Below are positions 12,801 to 20,910 of a stretch of DNA of 22,023 bases, piece after piece. Made by a program: the position numbers and the translations under genes. The DNA is from a virus. The notes under the pieces were generated by a model, which saw only the letters and a program-made list of their open reading frames with translations, did not search any database and was not told where the DNA came from. Where the stretch lies: positions 1-22,023 of IMG/VR virus record IMGVR_UViG_3300046532_001066; one strand, written 5' to 3'. The stretch's first letter is position 1; the number at the start of each line of letters is the position of its first letter.

Positions 12801-14327
12801 ATGTCAAACGAAGTAGAAGTTTTATTATTTGGCAGTTCCGGGGCTGTTACTGAAGACTTTAGACGAACAGGCAAATCAGGAACACAAGCCGGAAAGATGT
12901 ATAGAATTTGCGGACCACATCAACTTGCTTGGTGGTTGCGTGAACACGGATTTGAAACTCAAGTAGTAAATTTCTTTGCCTTTTTATCCGACCAAGAAGT
13001 ACTTAAACTCTGCAACAAATTTATTGGTCCACGTACACGAATAGTTGGTTGGTCAATTATGTCTCAAACTGAGCATGTAATGGGACAAACAAAACGTTTT
13101 CTTGAAGTACTATTACCTCAGCTAAAAGAACAGTATCCTTGGGTTACATGGATAACTGGAGGCCCGGGAGTACACTATAGTTCTACACGATACACAAATA
13201 AAACAGGATTTGATTATTATTTCTTTGGTTATGCCGAAAACGGTGTACTTGCTTTATGTAATCAGGTTTTACGTAAAGGACAATTGGTACCATTTGAGAA
13301 TAAGAGTGGAAATAGAATTATTAGAGAATCAGCTATAGATATTCCACTGGATGCTGAATGTCGATTTGATATTAAACAGAATAGACATAGATGGCATAAA
13401 CGTGACTGTGTATTACCAAATGAATCCTTGCCTATTGAAATCAGTAGAGGTTGTATATTCAAATGCAAGTTCTGTGCTTTCCCACATGTAGGAAAAAAGA
13501 AAGGGGAGTATGTTCGTGAGATGGAAAGTGTTGAAGAAGAAATGCTATACAACTACGAACATTTTGGAACAACTCGCTATTATATTTTAGATGACACATT
13601 CAATGATGATGCTGACAAGGTTAAAGCATTTTATGAGATGACTGAACGTCTTCCTTTTAATATCTCGTATGGATCCTTTATGAGAGCTGATTTATTGTGG
13701 GCTAATCCAGATACTCCATATCAACTAAAAGAAAGTGGCTTTTGTAGTGCTTATTTTGGTATTGAAAGTTTTAATCAAGAAGCCGCAAATTTCGTTGGTA
13801 AGCCATGGAGTTATAAACATGGTCAAGAATACTTGAAAAAACTAAGACATGATATATGGAAAGAAGATGTTAGTTTTCGTTGTAGTATGATTATTGGTTT
13901 AAATGGAGACGAACGCAAAGACTATATTGATTGGCATATGTGGTTTGTTGATAACGAAATCCCAAACTGGAGTTGGCATCCTCTACAAATTGAACGAGAT
14001 AAAACAGCACCGTGGACCAGTGAAATTGATCGCAGTGCTGAAAAATTTGGCTACACTTGGATAACTGAAAACAGTAAAGTTATATGGAAACACGAACCTA
14101 GTGGATTAACATGGAGAGATGCAATGGAAATGTATAATGAAATGGAATCATTAAAAGCACCTTATCAAGTCAATCATTGTTTTGGATTAATGGAAGAAGT
14201 TCAGTATTGTGACCTAGATCCTAAAGTACATAATTTTACTAGAATTAAAGATATTAATCTTAGAGAAATTGCATCAGAACGTACAGATTATTTAAAGCTA
14301 TATGTGGACAAATTATTAGCGTTATAA
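12801..14327 (+). CDS. B12-binding-type radical SAM enzyme
   Basis: A 508-residue protein. The N-terminal ~160 residues have the layout of a cobalamin-binding-like Rossmann domain (EVEVLLFGSSG, LAWWLREHGFETQVVNF, RIVGWSIMSQ, WVTWITGGPG, YYFFGYAENGV). The DxHxxG cobalamin motif is not evident, so B12 may not be bound. The radical SAM signature is CIFKCKFC (C218, C222, C225), preceded by PIEISRG. YYILDDTFNDD and GIESFNQEAANFVGK are usual downstream strands of these enzymes. They generate a 5'-deoxyadenosyl radical for methylation, cyclisation or rearrangement. It immediately follows the DUF3050 gene (TAA 12797-12799), so the pair is probably co-translated. ATG 12801 is used; AGGTG at 12784-12788 is 12 nt away. 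Confidence 0.85.
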   Translation: MSNEVEVLLFGSSGAVTEDFRRTGKSGTQAGKMYRICGPHQLAWWLREHGFETQVVNFFAFLSDQEVLKLCNKFIGPRTRIVGWSIMSQTEHVMGQTKRFLEVLLPQLKEQYPWVTWITGGPGVHYSSTRYTNKTGFDYYFFGYAENGVLALCNQVLRKGQLVPFENKSGNRIIRESAIDIPLDAECRFDIKQNRHRWHKRDCVLPNESLPIEISRGCIFKCKFCAFPHVGKKKGEYVREMESVEEEMLYNYEHFGTTRYYILDDTFNDDADKVKAFYEMTERLPFNISYGSFMRADLLWANPDTPYQLKESGFCSAYFGIESFNQEAANFVGKPWSYKHGQEYLKKLRHDIWKEDVSFRCSMIIGLNGDERKDYIDWHMWFVDNEIPNWSWHPLQIERDKTAPWTSEIDRSAEKFGYTWITENSKVIWKHEPSGLTWRDAMEMYNEMESLKAPYQVNHCFGLMEEVQYCDLDPKVHNFTRIKDINLREIASERTDYLKLYVDKLLAL

Positions 14328-14339
14328 CCAAACTTTTGC

Positions 14340-14368
14340 TTGACAATCAATGTTTACTACGCTATACT
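14340..14368 (+). promoter_or_regulatory. Consensus sigma70 early promoter for primase
   Basis: TTGACA (14340-14345), 17-bp spacer, TATACT (14363-14368), located in the 48-bp gap between the radical SAM and primase genes. Transcription would begin about seven bases after the -10, close to the primase ATG at 14376, so the mRNA could be leaderless or nearly so. Confidence 0.75.
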
Positions 14369-14375
14369 AATAAGA

Positions 14376-15386
14376 ATGTGGACAGAAATACAAGATACAC
14401 TAACTGGAATATTACCGTCTAAGAAGAAAACGGCAAGCTCTGGTTGGATTAGTTTTAATGCTCCTTGTTGTGTACACCACGGCGAAACGCCCGATACACG
14501 AGGAAGAGGAGGAGTAATTTTCAATGGACAAGGCACAGTAAACTACCATTGTTTTAATTGTAGTTATAAAGCAAACTATACTCCAGGACGTTTACTGAAT
14601 TATAAGTTTAAGAAGTTATTAAGTTGGTTTGGTGCTGATGATGCAGTTGTTAATAGACTAGTCATTGAAGCTATGCGAATTAAAGATTTAGTTGGCCCCG
14701 ACGATATAGTTGAGGCTCCTAAGGAAGAAGTACAGATTAATGCTCGTAGCTTACCTAAGGATTTAATTAATTTAACTGATGCACGACCATTGTTTAATGA
14801 ATTGCCTGTTGAGTTACAACGTGCTATTAACTATATGGACGATCGTAAAGTTAACTTAGAAAAATATCCAGCGTACTGGACTAGTGATAAAGCAAACAAT
14901 ATGCATAGGCGTGTTATTGTTCCGGTTATATGGCGTAAGAAAATAATGGGGTATACAGCAAGAGCCGTTGACAGTAATGTAAAACCTAAGTATCATAATA
15001 ATTACGAATCTAAATTAGTTTTTAACTTAGATATGCAAGAACATGATAACGAGATTGCAATTGTATGCGAAGGCCCGTTTGATGCATTAGCAATTGATGG
15101 AGTAGCTACATTAGGAAATACCATCAACGACATTCAAGCTGACTTGATCGACAACCTGGATAAACATATAATAGTAGTAGCTGATGCAGACGAAGCCGGA
15201 GCAGGGTTAATTAAAGTTGCATTAAAGCATGGATGGAGTGTTAGTTTTCCAGTCTGGCAAAGTGATTATAAAGATATATCAGAAGCAGTACAACAGTTAG
15301 GAAAATTGTTTGTGTTAAAAACTATTATTGACGGGGTTGAAACAAACCCATTGAAAATCAAATTAAGGAGAAAGATTAATGTTTAA
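14376..15386 (+). CDS. 61: DNA primase gp61 (T4 type)
   Basis: A 336-residue protein (T4 gp61 has 342) that makes RNA primers for lagging-strand synthesis within the gp41-gp61 primosome. The N-terminal zinc-binding region has C31-C32-x-H34-H35 and, after FNGQGTVNYH, C59-x-x-C62. The central region has NNMHRRVIVPVIWRKKIMGY. The TOPRIM catalytic acids are E232 in VCEGPFDALA and D270/D272 in VVADADEAGAG. ATG 14376 is the only start before the zinc ligands; there is no clear SD, and the promoter -10 ends just 7 bp upstream. The end overlaps the next ATG by 8 bp, and that next gene has its own AAGGAG. Confidence 0.92.
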   Translation: MWTEIQDTLTGILPSKKKTASSGWISFNAPCCVHHGETPDTRGRGGVIFNGQGTVNYHCFNCSYKANYTPGRLLNYKFKKLLSWFGADDAVVNRLVIEAMRIKDLVGPDDIVEAPKEEVQINARSLPKDLINLTDARPLFNELPVELQRAINYMDDRKVNLEKYPAYWTSDKANNMHRRVIVPVIWRKKIMGYTARAVDSNVKPKYHNNYESKLVFNLDMQEHDNEIAIVCEGPFDALAIDGVATLGNTINDIQADLIDNLDKHIIVVADADEAGAGLIKVALKHGWSVSFPVWQSDYKDISEAVQQLGKLFVLKTIIDGVETNPLKIKLRRKINV

Positions 15387-16056
15387 GAAAGTACACTGCC
15401 ACGGCAGTACTTTTACTTGCGGATCAAACCTAGACGACCAGAACCATCAAAACTTTGCTTACTTAATGCATGAGAAGTTAGGCATTCCTTGTATTAACCA
15501 AGGCTTTAACCGAAGTAGTAACGAAGATACGTTTCTTCGTGCTAGTGTAAGTTTATTAGATGCTGATGCTGATGTAATCTTTGTTGAATGGTGCGGCCCA
15601 GGAAACCAACGTTATTATCCAAACCATCTTTCAGTGCAGACAATGGAAACACATGAATACGATACACTATATAACCAGTACTATAAACTAAGTCAGTTCT
15701 TGCCGTTGTTAGACAGCATGGCATTTAAAATGAATAAGACAGTCTTTCACTTTACCAGCGACTTGTTTATTGACGAGGAGTTCTTAAAGATTCCTCTTCC
15801 ACCGTTGAATAATGAAGACATCTCGCATATTGGAGGATTCTCACGTTGGGCGTTGCAGGTTAATCCTAGTAAACCGGACATTACTGCTGAACGTGCATCA
15901 TTGAATAGTATCCGTACATTGTTGTTAACAATTCGGAGTACAGATTGGCTAAACCTTGGAAGCTCAATTAAAGATACGTGGAGTGATTTAAGTCTAGTTG
16001 ATCAGCACAAACAAGTAGCTGATATGTGTCTAACAAAAATTGCCGAGAAGGCCTAA
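15379..16056 (+). CDS. SGNH-like protein (paralog 4, altered nucleophile)
   Basis: A 225-residue protein that begins MFKKVHCHGSTFTCG. GSTF (9-12) stands in the block I position, with Asp changed to Ser and the nucleophile Ser changed to Thr. Block II-like NQGFNRSSNEDTF follows at about residue 40, and VDQHKQVAD near the C-terminus supplies a possible Asp/His pair. It shares the G...SN pattern with the three SGNH-like proteins in the first third of the window. The Thr nucleophile suggests altered or lost hydrolysis. ATG 15379 has a strong AAGGAG (15365-15370) 8 nt upstream. It sits between primase and helicase, an odd place for such a protein. Confidence 0.62.
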   Translation: MFKKVHCHGSTFTCGSNLDDQNHQNFAYLMHEKLGIPCINQGFNRSSNEDTFLRASVSLLDADADVIFVEWCGPGNQRYYPNHLSVQTMETHEYDTLYNQYYKLSQFLPLLDSMAFKMNKTVFHFTSDLFIDEEFLKIPLPPLNNEDISHIGGFSRWALQVNPSKPDITAERASLNSIRTLLLTIRSTDWLNLGSSIKDTWSDLSLVDQHKQVADMCLTKIAEKA

Positions 16057-16226
16057 TGAATGAGACTTGCGAAAATTGTCGTATTGCAGTAGGCAAAGAT
16101 GGTATTGAAGTGGACTCGAGCCAAGGCAACTTATTACTAGAAGCCGTAGTACTTGGTGGTATTGTAATTGTTGTAGCATTATTATATGTAGGTAAGAAGT
16201 GGATAGATAGGAAGTTTAATGACTAA
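16056..16226 (+). CDS. Small single-pass membrane protein
   Basis: A 56-residue protein. The N-terminal part has a CxxC (CENC, residues 5-8) and acidic residues. A hydrophobic segment (about residues 27-46: LLLEAVVLGGIVIVVALLYV) is followed by a basic tail KKWIDRKFND, predicting N-out/C-in topology. There is no lipobox. It could be a spanin-, holin- or superinfection-exclusion-type protein or a small regulator, but nothing identifies it. ATG 16056 shares TAATG with the upstream stop, and GAGAAGG (16045-16051) lies 4 nt before it. It overlaps the next gene by 8 bp. Confidence 0.62.
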   Translation: MNETCENCRIAVGKDGIEVDSSQGNLLLEAVVLGGIVIVVALLYVGKKWIDRKFND

Positions 16227-17115
16227 TCAATTTTGGATTACAGGTACAATAGGTTCTGGTCAACAACTATTAGAAGCACTAATACGTTATACTAGTACCT
16301 TAGAATTTAATAAAGAATTAATACCGGTTAATCCAATGCATTGTTTTCATATGAGTGGGGAAACCCAGACTATGATTCCTACTATGGAAATTCAAGACGG
16401 TAGAGATACATTAGAGTTACTAAAAGCAGATATACCTGACACTAACCCAAGAGTAGTTACTGTTCAGGTTCCAATGGAACATACCAAGAGTGATATGGTA
16501 TTTTCAGAACTTGGAAAACATTCGCCGTTCGTTTACATAAGTGCAGTTGATCCTATCTTTGACATTATTACAATACAAACATCAACCAAAGACCCAAAAA
16601 CACTATCAAGAATTTTTAGTCCTAGCCAGCATGTTAAACAATGGGATCAAAATGCTACGGTTTTTGCTGACCTTGAACGTTGGCAACAACGAGAATATCT
16701 AAGCGGGTATATTGATTATTTTTTTGTTGACGCTGATAAATGGCAACAAATGGCGTTAAATGCCGGGGGAGTGTTATACACAACTGAACACATATTTAGA
16801 TTAACTGAACGTATATGCAGGGCTATATTCAATCACCTTGAAATTGAAATTAGAGATGAGGCTTTGTTTACTTCACTGATTGCCTTCTGGAAAACGTATC
16901 AGAATAGGCTATTAGACGATTATGAAAGCATTTTACATTGGAAACGTGCTTTGGGAAAAGAACTTTTCTTTGATACCCAAATACCATTGCGTTCTTTGCT
17001 ATATGAAGCTATAATACAAAGACACCTCAGGAAAGATCTTGGCATTGAACTACGATGTGCTGGATTAAATGCGTTTCCAAAAACAGTTAGAGAATTACAG
17101 GAATATTACGAATGA
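16219..17115 (+). CDS. Uncharacterised protein with degenerate P-loop-like N-terminus
   Basis: A 298-residue protein I do not recognise. The start, FWITGTIGSGQQLLEALI, has the beta-strand/Gly-loop/helix form of a P-loop or PAPS-binding sulfotransferase but lacks the Walker Lys. The rest is rich in aromatic and charged residues (YLSGYIDYFFVDADKWQQM, FHMSGETQ). A sulfotransferase or kinase-like fold is a weak guess. ATG 16219 overlaps the membrane-protein gene by 8 bp, and the stop overlaps gp41 by 4 bp (ATGA), so it sits in the primase-helicase operon. Confidence 0.65.
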   Translation: MTNQFWITGTIGSGQQLLEALIRYTSTLEFNKELIPVNPMHCFHMSGETQTMIPTMEIQDGRDTLELLKADIPDTNPRVVTVQVPMEHTKSDMVFSELGKHSPFVYISAVDPIFDIITIQTSTKDPKTLSRIFSPSQHVKQWDQNATVFADLERWQQREYLSGYIDYFFVDADKWQQMALNAGGVLYTTEHIFRLTERICRAIFNHLEIEIRDEALFTSLIAFWKTYQNRLLDDYESILHWKRALGKELFFDTQIPLRSLLYEAIIQRHLRKDLGIELRCAGLNAFPKTVRELQEYYE

Positions 17116-18497
17116 CAGAATACACACCAGATCTGCAGAAATTATTCTTAGAAATGATGATGGGCGATGCACACTCTTTTGTTCGTATATCTAATATCTA
17201 TAACCCTACAAATTTTGATCAGAGCTTACGTGATACTGCTAAGTTTCTTAAAGAGCATAGCGAAAAATACAAGGTACTTCCTACTCATGCTCAAGTTAAG
17301 GCACAGACTGGTGTTGAACTAAAGACACATACAGATTTAGGAGAAGATCATTACGAATGGTTTATGAATGAGTTTGAGCAATTTACTAGACGCCAAGAAC
17401 TTGAACGGGCTATTTTAAAAAGTGCAGACTTACTTGAAAAAGGTGAGTATGATCCGGTTGAGAAACTAATTAAAGATGCAGTACAAATCAGTTTAACAAA
17501 GGACATGGGTACAGATTACTTCTATGATCCTAAGGCTCGCATTGATAGGTATTTTAATAGCGGTGGACAAGTTAGCACAGGTTGGCCGGCTATGGATAGG
17601 ATCTTGTATGGTGGGTTTAGCAAAGGTGAACTTAACATTTTTGCAGGAGGATCAGGATCAGGTAAGTCACTAGTTATGATGAACATTGCATTAAACTGGT
17701 TGCAACAAGGACTTAGTGGTGTTTACATTACATTGGAACTTAGTGAAGAATTAACTAGTTTGCGGACAGATGCTATGTTAGCAAACATGAGCACAAAAGA
17801 CATTCGTAAAGACATTGATACAACTACTATGAAGGTTGTACTTGTTGGTAAAAAGTCTGGTAAATATCGTGTCAAGGCAATCCCGGCACAAAGTAACATC
17901 AATGATATTCGTGCTTATTTAAAAGAAGTACAAGTGCAAACAGGCATGCCAATTGACTTTGTTATGGTTGACTATTTAGATTTGTTAATGCCTGTTAGTG
18001 CCAAAGTTAGTCCAAATGATCAATTTATTAAAGACAAGTATGTTAGTGAAGAACTACGCAACCTGGCAAAAGAGCTTGATATACTAATGGTAACTGCATC
18101 TCAATTAAATAGAAGTGCAGTTGAAGAAATTGAATTTGACCATAGTCATATTGCAGGTGGTATTAGTAAGATTAATACTGCTGATAACGTGTTTGGTATT
18201 TTTACAAGTAGAGCAATGAAAGAACGTGGTCGTTATCAAATACAATGTATGAAATCACGTAGCAGTACTGGTGTTGGGATGAAAGTTGATTTAGCATACG
18301 ATATTGGTACTATGCGTATTACAGACCTTGGAGAAGATGAACAAGAAAGAGGTCCAGTTGATTCAAGTAGTGTTATTCTTAATAAGATTAAGACAACAAG
18401 TGTAGCCAGTGGAAAACCAAATCTAGATACAGCTAAGGTTGGAGGAGCAGTGGATAGTTCTAAATTAAAAAATATGTTAGCCGGACTTAAAACATAA
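17112..18497 (+). CDS. 41: Replicative DNA helicase gp41 (DnaB-type)
   Basis: A 461-residue RecA-fold hexameric helicase (T4 gp41 has 475) that unwinds the fork on the lagging strand and carries the primase. Walker A is GGSGSGKS (179-186), Walker B is FVMVDYLDLL with D287, and the H3-like TASQLNR follows. The DnaB-family GWPAMDRILYGGFSKGEL entry lies just before the P-loop. The N-terminal ~150 residues form the helical interaction domain. ATG 17112 overlaps the upstream stop (ATGA); TAA overlaps the next ATG. The gene order primase - three other genes - helicase differs from T4. Confidence 0.93.
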   Translation: MTEYTPDLQKLFLEMMMGDAHSFVRISNIYNPTNFDQSLRDTAKFLKEHSEKYKVLPTHAQVKAQTGVELKTHTDLGEDHYEWFMNEFEQFTRRQELERAILKSADLLEKGEYDPVEKLIKDAVQISLTKDMGTDYFYDPKARIDRYFNSGGQVSTGWPAMDRILYGGFSKGELNIFAGGSGSGKSLVMMNIALNWLQQGLSGVYITLELSEELTSLRTDAMLANMSTKDIRKDIDTTTMKVVLVGKKSGKYRVKAIPAQSNINDIRAYLKEVQVQTGMPIDFVMVDYLDLLMPVSAKVSPNDQFIKDKYVSEELRNLAKELDILMVTASQLNRSAVEEIEFDHSHIAGGISKINTADNVFGIFTSRAMKERGRYQIQCMKSRSSTGVGMKVDLAYDIGTMRITDLGEDEQERGPVDSSSVILNKIKTTSVASGKPNLDTAKVGGAVDSSKLKNMLAGLKT

Positions 18498-19522
18498 TGA
18501 TCAGCTATGAAGATATACAGCAGATACATCTTGAACTAACTACACTATGCAATGCAAAATGTCCACAATGCCCACGTAACTTCAATGGATTCACCTTCAA
18601 CGACGGATATCCTGAAACTTATATGACATTGGATCAAGCCAAGCACATATTTAATCCTGCTTTTCTTAAACAACTTACACAATTTACAATCAATGGTAAC
18701 TATGGAGACATGGTAATGAATCCAGATACTGTTGGCATTGTTGAGTATTTTAGAGAAATAAATCCAGATGTAGAAATTATTATCAGTACCAATGGAGGTG
18801 CTAGAAACAAAGAGTTTTGGCAACGACTTGCTAAAGCAAATACACAAGTGTGCTTTGATCTTGATGGGATTGATGAAGTACATAGTCTATATAGACAGAA
18901 TACTATATACCAAACAGTAATTAAGAATGCATTAATATATATTGGTGCCGGCGGCCATGCAATATGGAAGTGTATTAAGTTTAAGCACAATATACATCAA
19001 ATTGAAGAAATGCGCCAATTGGCTGTTGACTTTGGATTTAAATCGTTTGAGTTAATTGATCATGGAAGAGATACCGGACCGGTGTTTAATGATAAGAAAG
19101 AGTTAACACATGTATTAGGTGATTATACTGGCACAACAGATTTTGAAACTATGTTCAATGACCAGCGTTCGGAGTCACGTACTGTTGACAATACAGCATG
19201 GAAATTTGATCCAGCAGTAGATGACATTGAAATTACATGCGATACTTTAACTAATAATAGGATCTATGTTGCGGCCAATGGCGAAGTTAGTCCTTGTTGT
19301 TTTACAGGGCTTTACCCAGAAACTTTTGGTAAGAACAGTTACGTGGAACCGTTAAATACTCAGTTAAATACATTGATATCAAAAAACAATGCACTTGATT
19401 ACGATATTCAGACATGTATTGAATGGTTTAAGGATTTTAAACGGTTGTGGGAAGTGAAAGACTATAAAACTGGTCGATTGTTAGTATGTGATGAATATTG
19501 TGGTAAGTGTAAAAGCGTCTAA
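18497..19522 (+). CDS. Radical SAM protein with SPASM-like C-terminus
   Basis: A 341-residue radical SAM protein. The 4Fe-4S motif is CNAKCPQC (C18, C22, C25), directly after IHLELTTL. IISTNGGARN and FDLDGIDEVHSLYR are typical core strands. C248, C267/C268 (SPCC), C307, C331, C335 and C338 resemble the auxiliary cluster cysteines of SPASM/twitch domains, found in peptide- and nucleotide-modifying enzymes. Substrate unknown; no precursor-peptide gene is evident nearby. ATG 18497 shares its A with the gp41 stop (TAATG), so it is coupled to helicase translation. A 48-bp gap follows. Confidence 0.83.
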   Translation: MISYEDIQQIHLELTTLCNAKCPQCPRNFNGFTFNDGYPETYMTLDQAKHIFNPAFLKQLTQFTINGNYGDMVMNPDTVGIVEYFREINPDVEIIISTNGGARNKEFWQRLAKANTQVCFDLDGIDEVHSLYRQNTIYQTVIKNALIYIGAGGHAIWKCIKFKHNIHQIEEMRQLAVDFGFKSFELIDHGRDTGPVFNDKKELTHVLGDYTGTTDFETMFNDQRSESRTVDNTAWKFDPAVDDIEITCDTLTNNRIYVAANGEVSPCCFTGLYPETFGKNSYVEPLNTQLNTLISKNNALDYDIQTCIEWFKDFKRLWEVKDYKTGRLLVCDEYCGKCKSV

Positions 19523-19525
19523 GAT

Positions 19526-19533
19526 AATAAATA
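19526..19533 (+). promoter_or_regulatory. Candidate late promoter (AATAAATA)
   Basis: AATAAATA matches the late element TATAAATA at 7 of 8 positions, in a 48-bp intergenic gap 37 bp before the TTG start of the next gene. It would separate the replication block from the probable structural block. Confidence 0.45.
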
Positions 19534-19570
19534 CAAACAACTACTATATAGAAATAAAGAGGTATTCCCC

Positions 19571-19825
19571 TTGCAGAGTAAAACTCGTAGCATCTTAGAT
19601 GAATTATCAGAAATTAGATTAACAAAATCTAATTTAGATAAAGGTTACATAGTTGAAAGTAGAGGTCTGAATGTAATTAATAGTTGCATTAATCTCATTA
19701 ATACTATTCGTGAAAGCTATAGTGAAGAAGCCGCGATTGACCTCGAAAGACGTTTGCTAAACAGCATCAAGTCGCAAGATACCAGTAAATTTAGCAGAGG
19801 AATTAAAAGGGCAAAATCAAAATGA
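19571..19825 (+). CDS. Small conserved phage protein, TTG start
   Basis: An 84-residue, mostly helical, basic protein: ILDELSEIRLTKSNLDKGYIV, then INSCINLINTIRESY and a basic KFSRGIKRAKSK tail. It resembles a small family seen in marine T4-like phages next to structural genes (from memory); I give no function. It contains no internal Met, and AAAGAGG (19556-19562) lies 8 nt before TTG 19571, so TTG is the real start. The stop overlaps the next ATG by 4 bp. Confidence 0.75.
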   Translation: MQSKTRSILDELSEIRLTKSNLDKGYIVESRGLNVINSCINLINTIRESYSEEAAIDLERRLLNSIKSQDTSKFSRGIKRAKSK

Positions 19826-20910
19826 AAGCAAATGAATTTATAAAAGAAAATCAACTTAATGAGTTGAATCCTTTGGCCGTTGGAGATACAACTTCTAAAG
19901 TTACAAATGCATTACGTGGCGCCGGTGGCGCCGTCGGAGCTCTTGTTAAAGGACAAAGTCCAACCGCTGGCGCTAAAGCAGGTGTTGCTAAAGGTAAAGC
20001 TGGAGCACTGATTAAGAAAATGAGCGATCAAACGTTTGGTCGGTGGAATCAAAAGATTGAAGCAAACCCTGATTTAAATACTGACACTGAACTAGTAAAA
20101 TTTATTGGACAGTTCCGTAAGCATGCAAAAGATGAGCCATGGCCCGGACCAGTTAAAGGTACAGCATCTAACGTTGGTAAGAGTAGAGAATATATTAAGC
20201 AAATGGTTTCCATTGAACTTGCCGCAGGTGAGTTTGGACAAAAGGAATTACCAGGAGATGCACCAGCCGGCGGCACTGCACCGGCTCCTAAAGATAATCC
20301 AGCAGTACTTGAGCCTGGCGACAAAGGCACAAAACCAGTAACAACAAAAGATCCTAAAGATATTCCAGTTGGCACACAATACAGCATTAAACAAAGTGGC
20401 GGAACAACAGCTACTTATAAATGGGAAGGTCAACAGTGGACTAAATTAATGCCATCGGGTAAGTTCCAAGGTGGACAAATTAAAAATGATCTAGCATTTA
20501 AATTGTACTTATCAGCAGTTCAACAAGGTACAGCATTAGCACCAATTAGTGCTGAACCTGTTCCTACGCCAGCGGGTACTGGGGGAGAAACGGAACCCGG
20601 CTCAACTAACTCCGACGGAACGCCTCAAGTTGATGCGAATAAAGACGGTAAAGATGATACTACGGGCGAGCCAATCAAACTTCCCCCAGCCGCAGGTGCT
20701 GATGCTACACCAGATCCTGATGATGTTAATGCACAAGTTGATGCAAACAAAGACGGCAAGGATGATAAGACTGGTGAACCAATGAAAGTTGATCCAGCCG
20801 CTCCAACTGAACCAGGAGATCCTGATGATGCTGAAGTAATGAAAAATGAAATTGGTAAAGCTAATAAATCAGCTATCCAAAAATTAAAAACAGCATTAGG
20901 GATGAAATAA
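19822..20910 (+). CDS. Low-complexity probable virion protein with Ca-loop repeats
   Basis: A 362-residue protein. Residues 1-75 are Gly/Ala/Lys-rich (GAGGAVGALVKG). A compact region follows (about 80-145), then Pro/Gly/Ala linkers (APAGGTAPAPKDNP), a small beta region with VGTQYSIKQSGGTTATYKWEG (about 182-202) and a Pro/Asp-rich C-terminal part. VDANKDGKDD occurs twice (270-279 and 306-315), an EF-hand/thrombospondin-3-like Ca-binding loop (DxNxDGxDD). The layout fits a secreted, structural or virion surface protein, though there is no signal peptide. Function unknown. ATG 19822 overlaps the previous stop (ATGA) with AAGGG 11 nt upstream. Confidence 0.72.
   Translation: MKANEFIKENQLNELNPLAVGDTTSKVTNALRGAGGAVGALVKGQSPTAGAKAGVAKGKAGALIKKMSDQTFGRWNQKIEANPDLNTDTELVKFIGQFRKHAKDEPWPGPVKGTASNVGKSREYIKQMVSIELAAGEFGQKELPGDAPAGGTAPAPKDNPAVLEPGDKGTKPVTTKDPKDIPVGTQYSIKQSGGTTATYKWEGQQWTKLMPSGKFQGGQIKNDLAFKLYLSAVQQGTALAPISAEPVPTPAGTGGETEPGSTNSDGTPQVDANKDGKDDTTGEPIKLPPAAGADATPDPDDVNAQVDANKDGKDDKTGEPMKVDPAAPTEPGDPDDAEVMKNEIGKANKSAIQKLKTALGMK
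20626..20787 (+). repeat. Two 54-bp imperfect repeats coding for Ca-loop motifs
   Basis: 20626-20679 and 20734-20787 code for QVDANKDGKDD(T/K)TGEP(I/M)K, 108 bp apart. They differ mainly at third codon positions, so the protein is conserved while the DNA has drifted, which suggests an old duplication kept by selection. Confidence 0.8.

Noticed and set aside
16026-16055. GTG 16026 as start of the small membrane protein
   Set aside because: ATG 16056 has a good SD and TAATG coupling; the extra ten residues overlap the previous gene.
16987-17015. TTGCGT-N17-TATAAT inside the gene before gp41
   Set aside because: The -10 is good but the -35 is poor, it is in coding sequence and about 100 bp from the next start; too weak to call.
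18545-18883. Minus-strand open frames inside the second radical SAM gene
   Set aside because: Cys/Ile-rich shadow composition, no SD, and the + strand gene is well supported.
20049-20785. Several open frames on both strands inside the low-complexity protein gene
   Set aside because: They come from the biased codon content of the real gene and have no family resemblance or SD.
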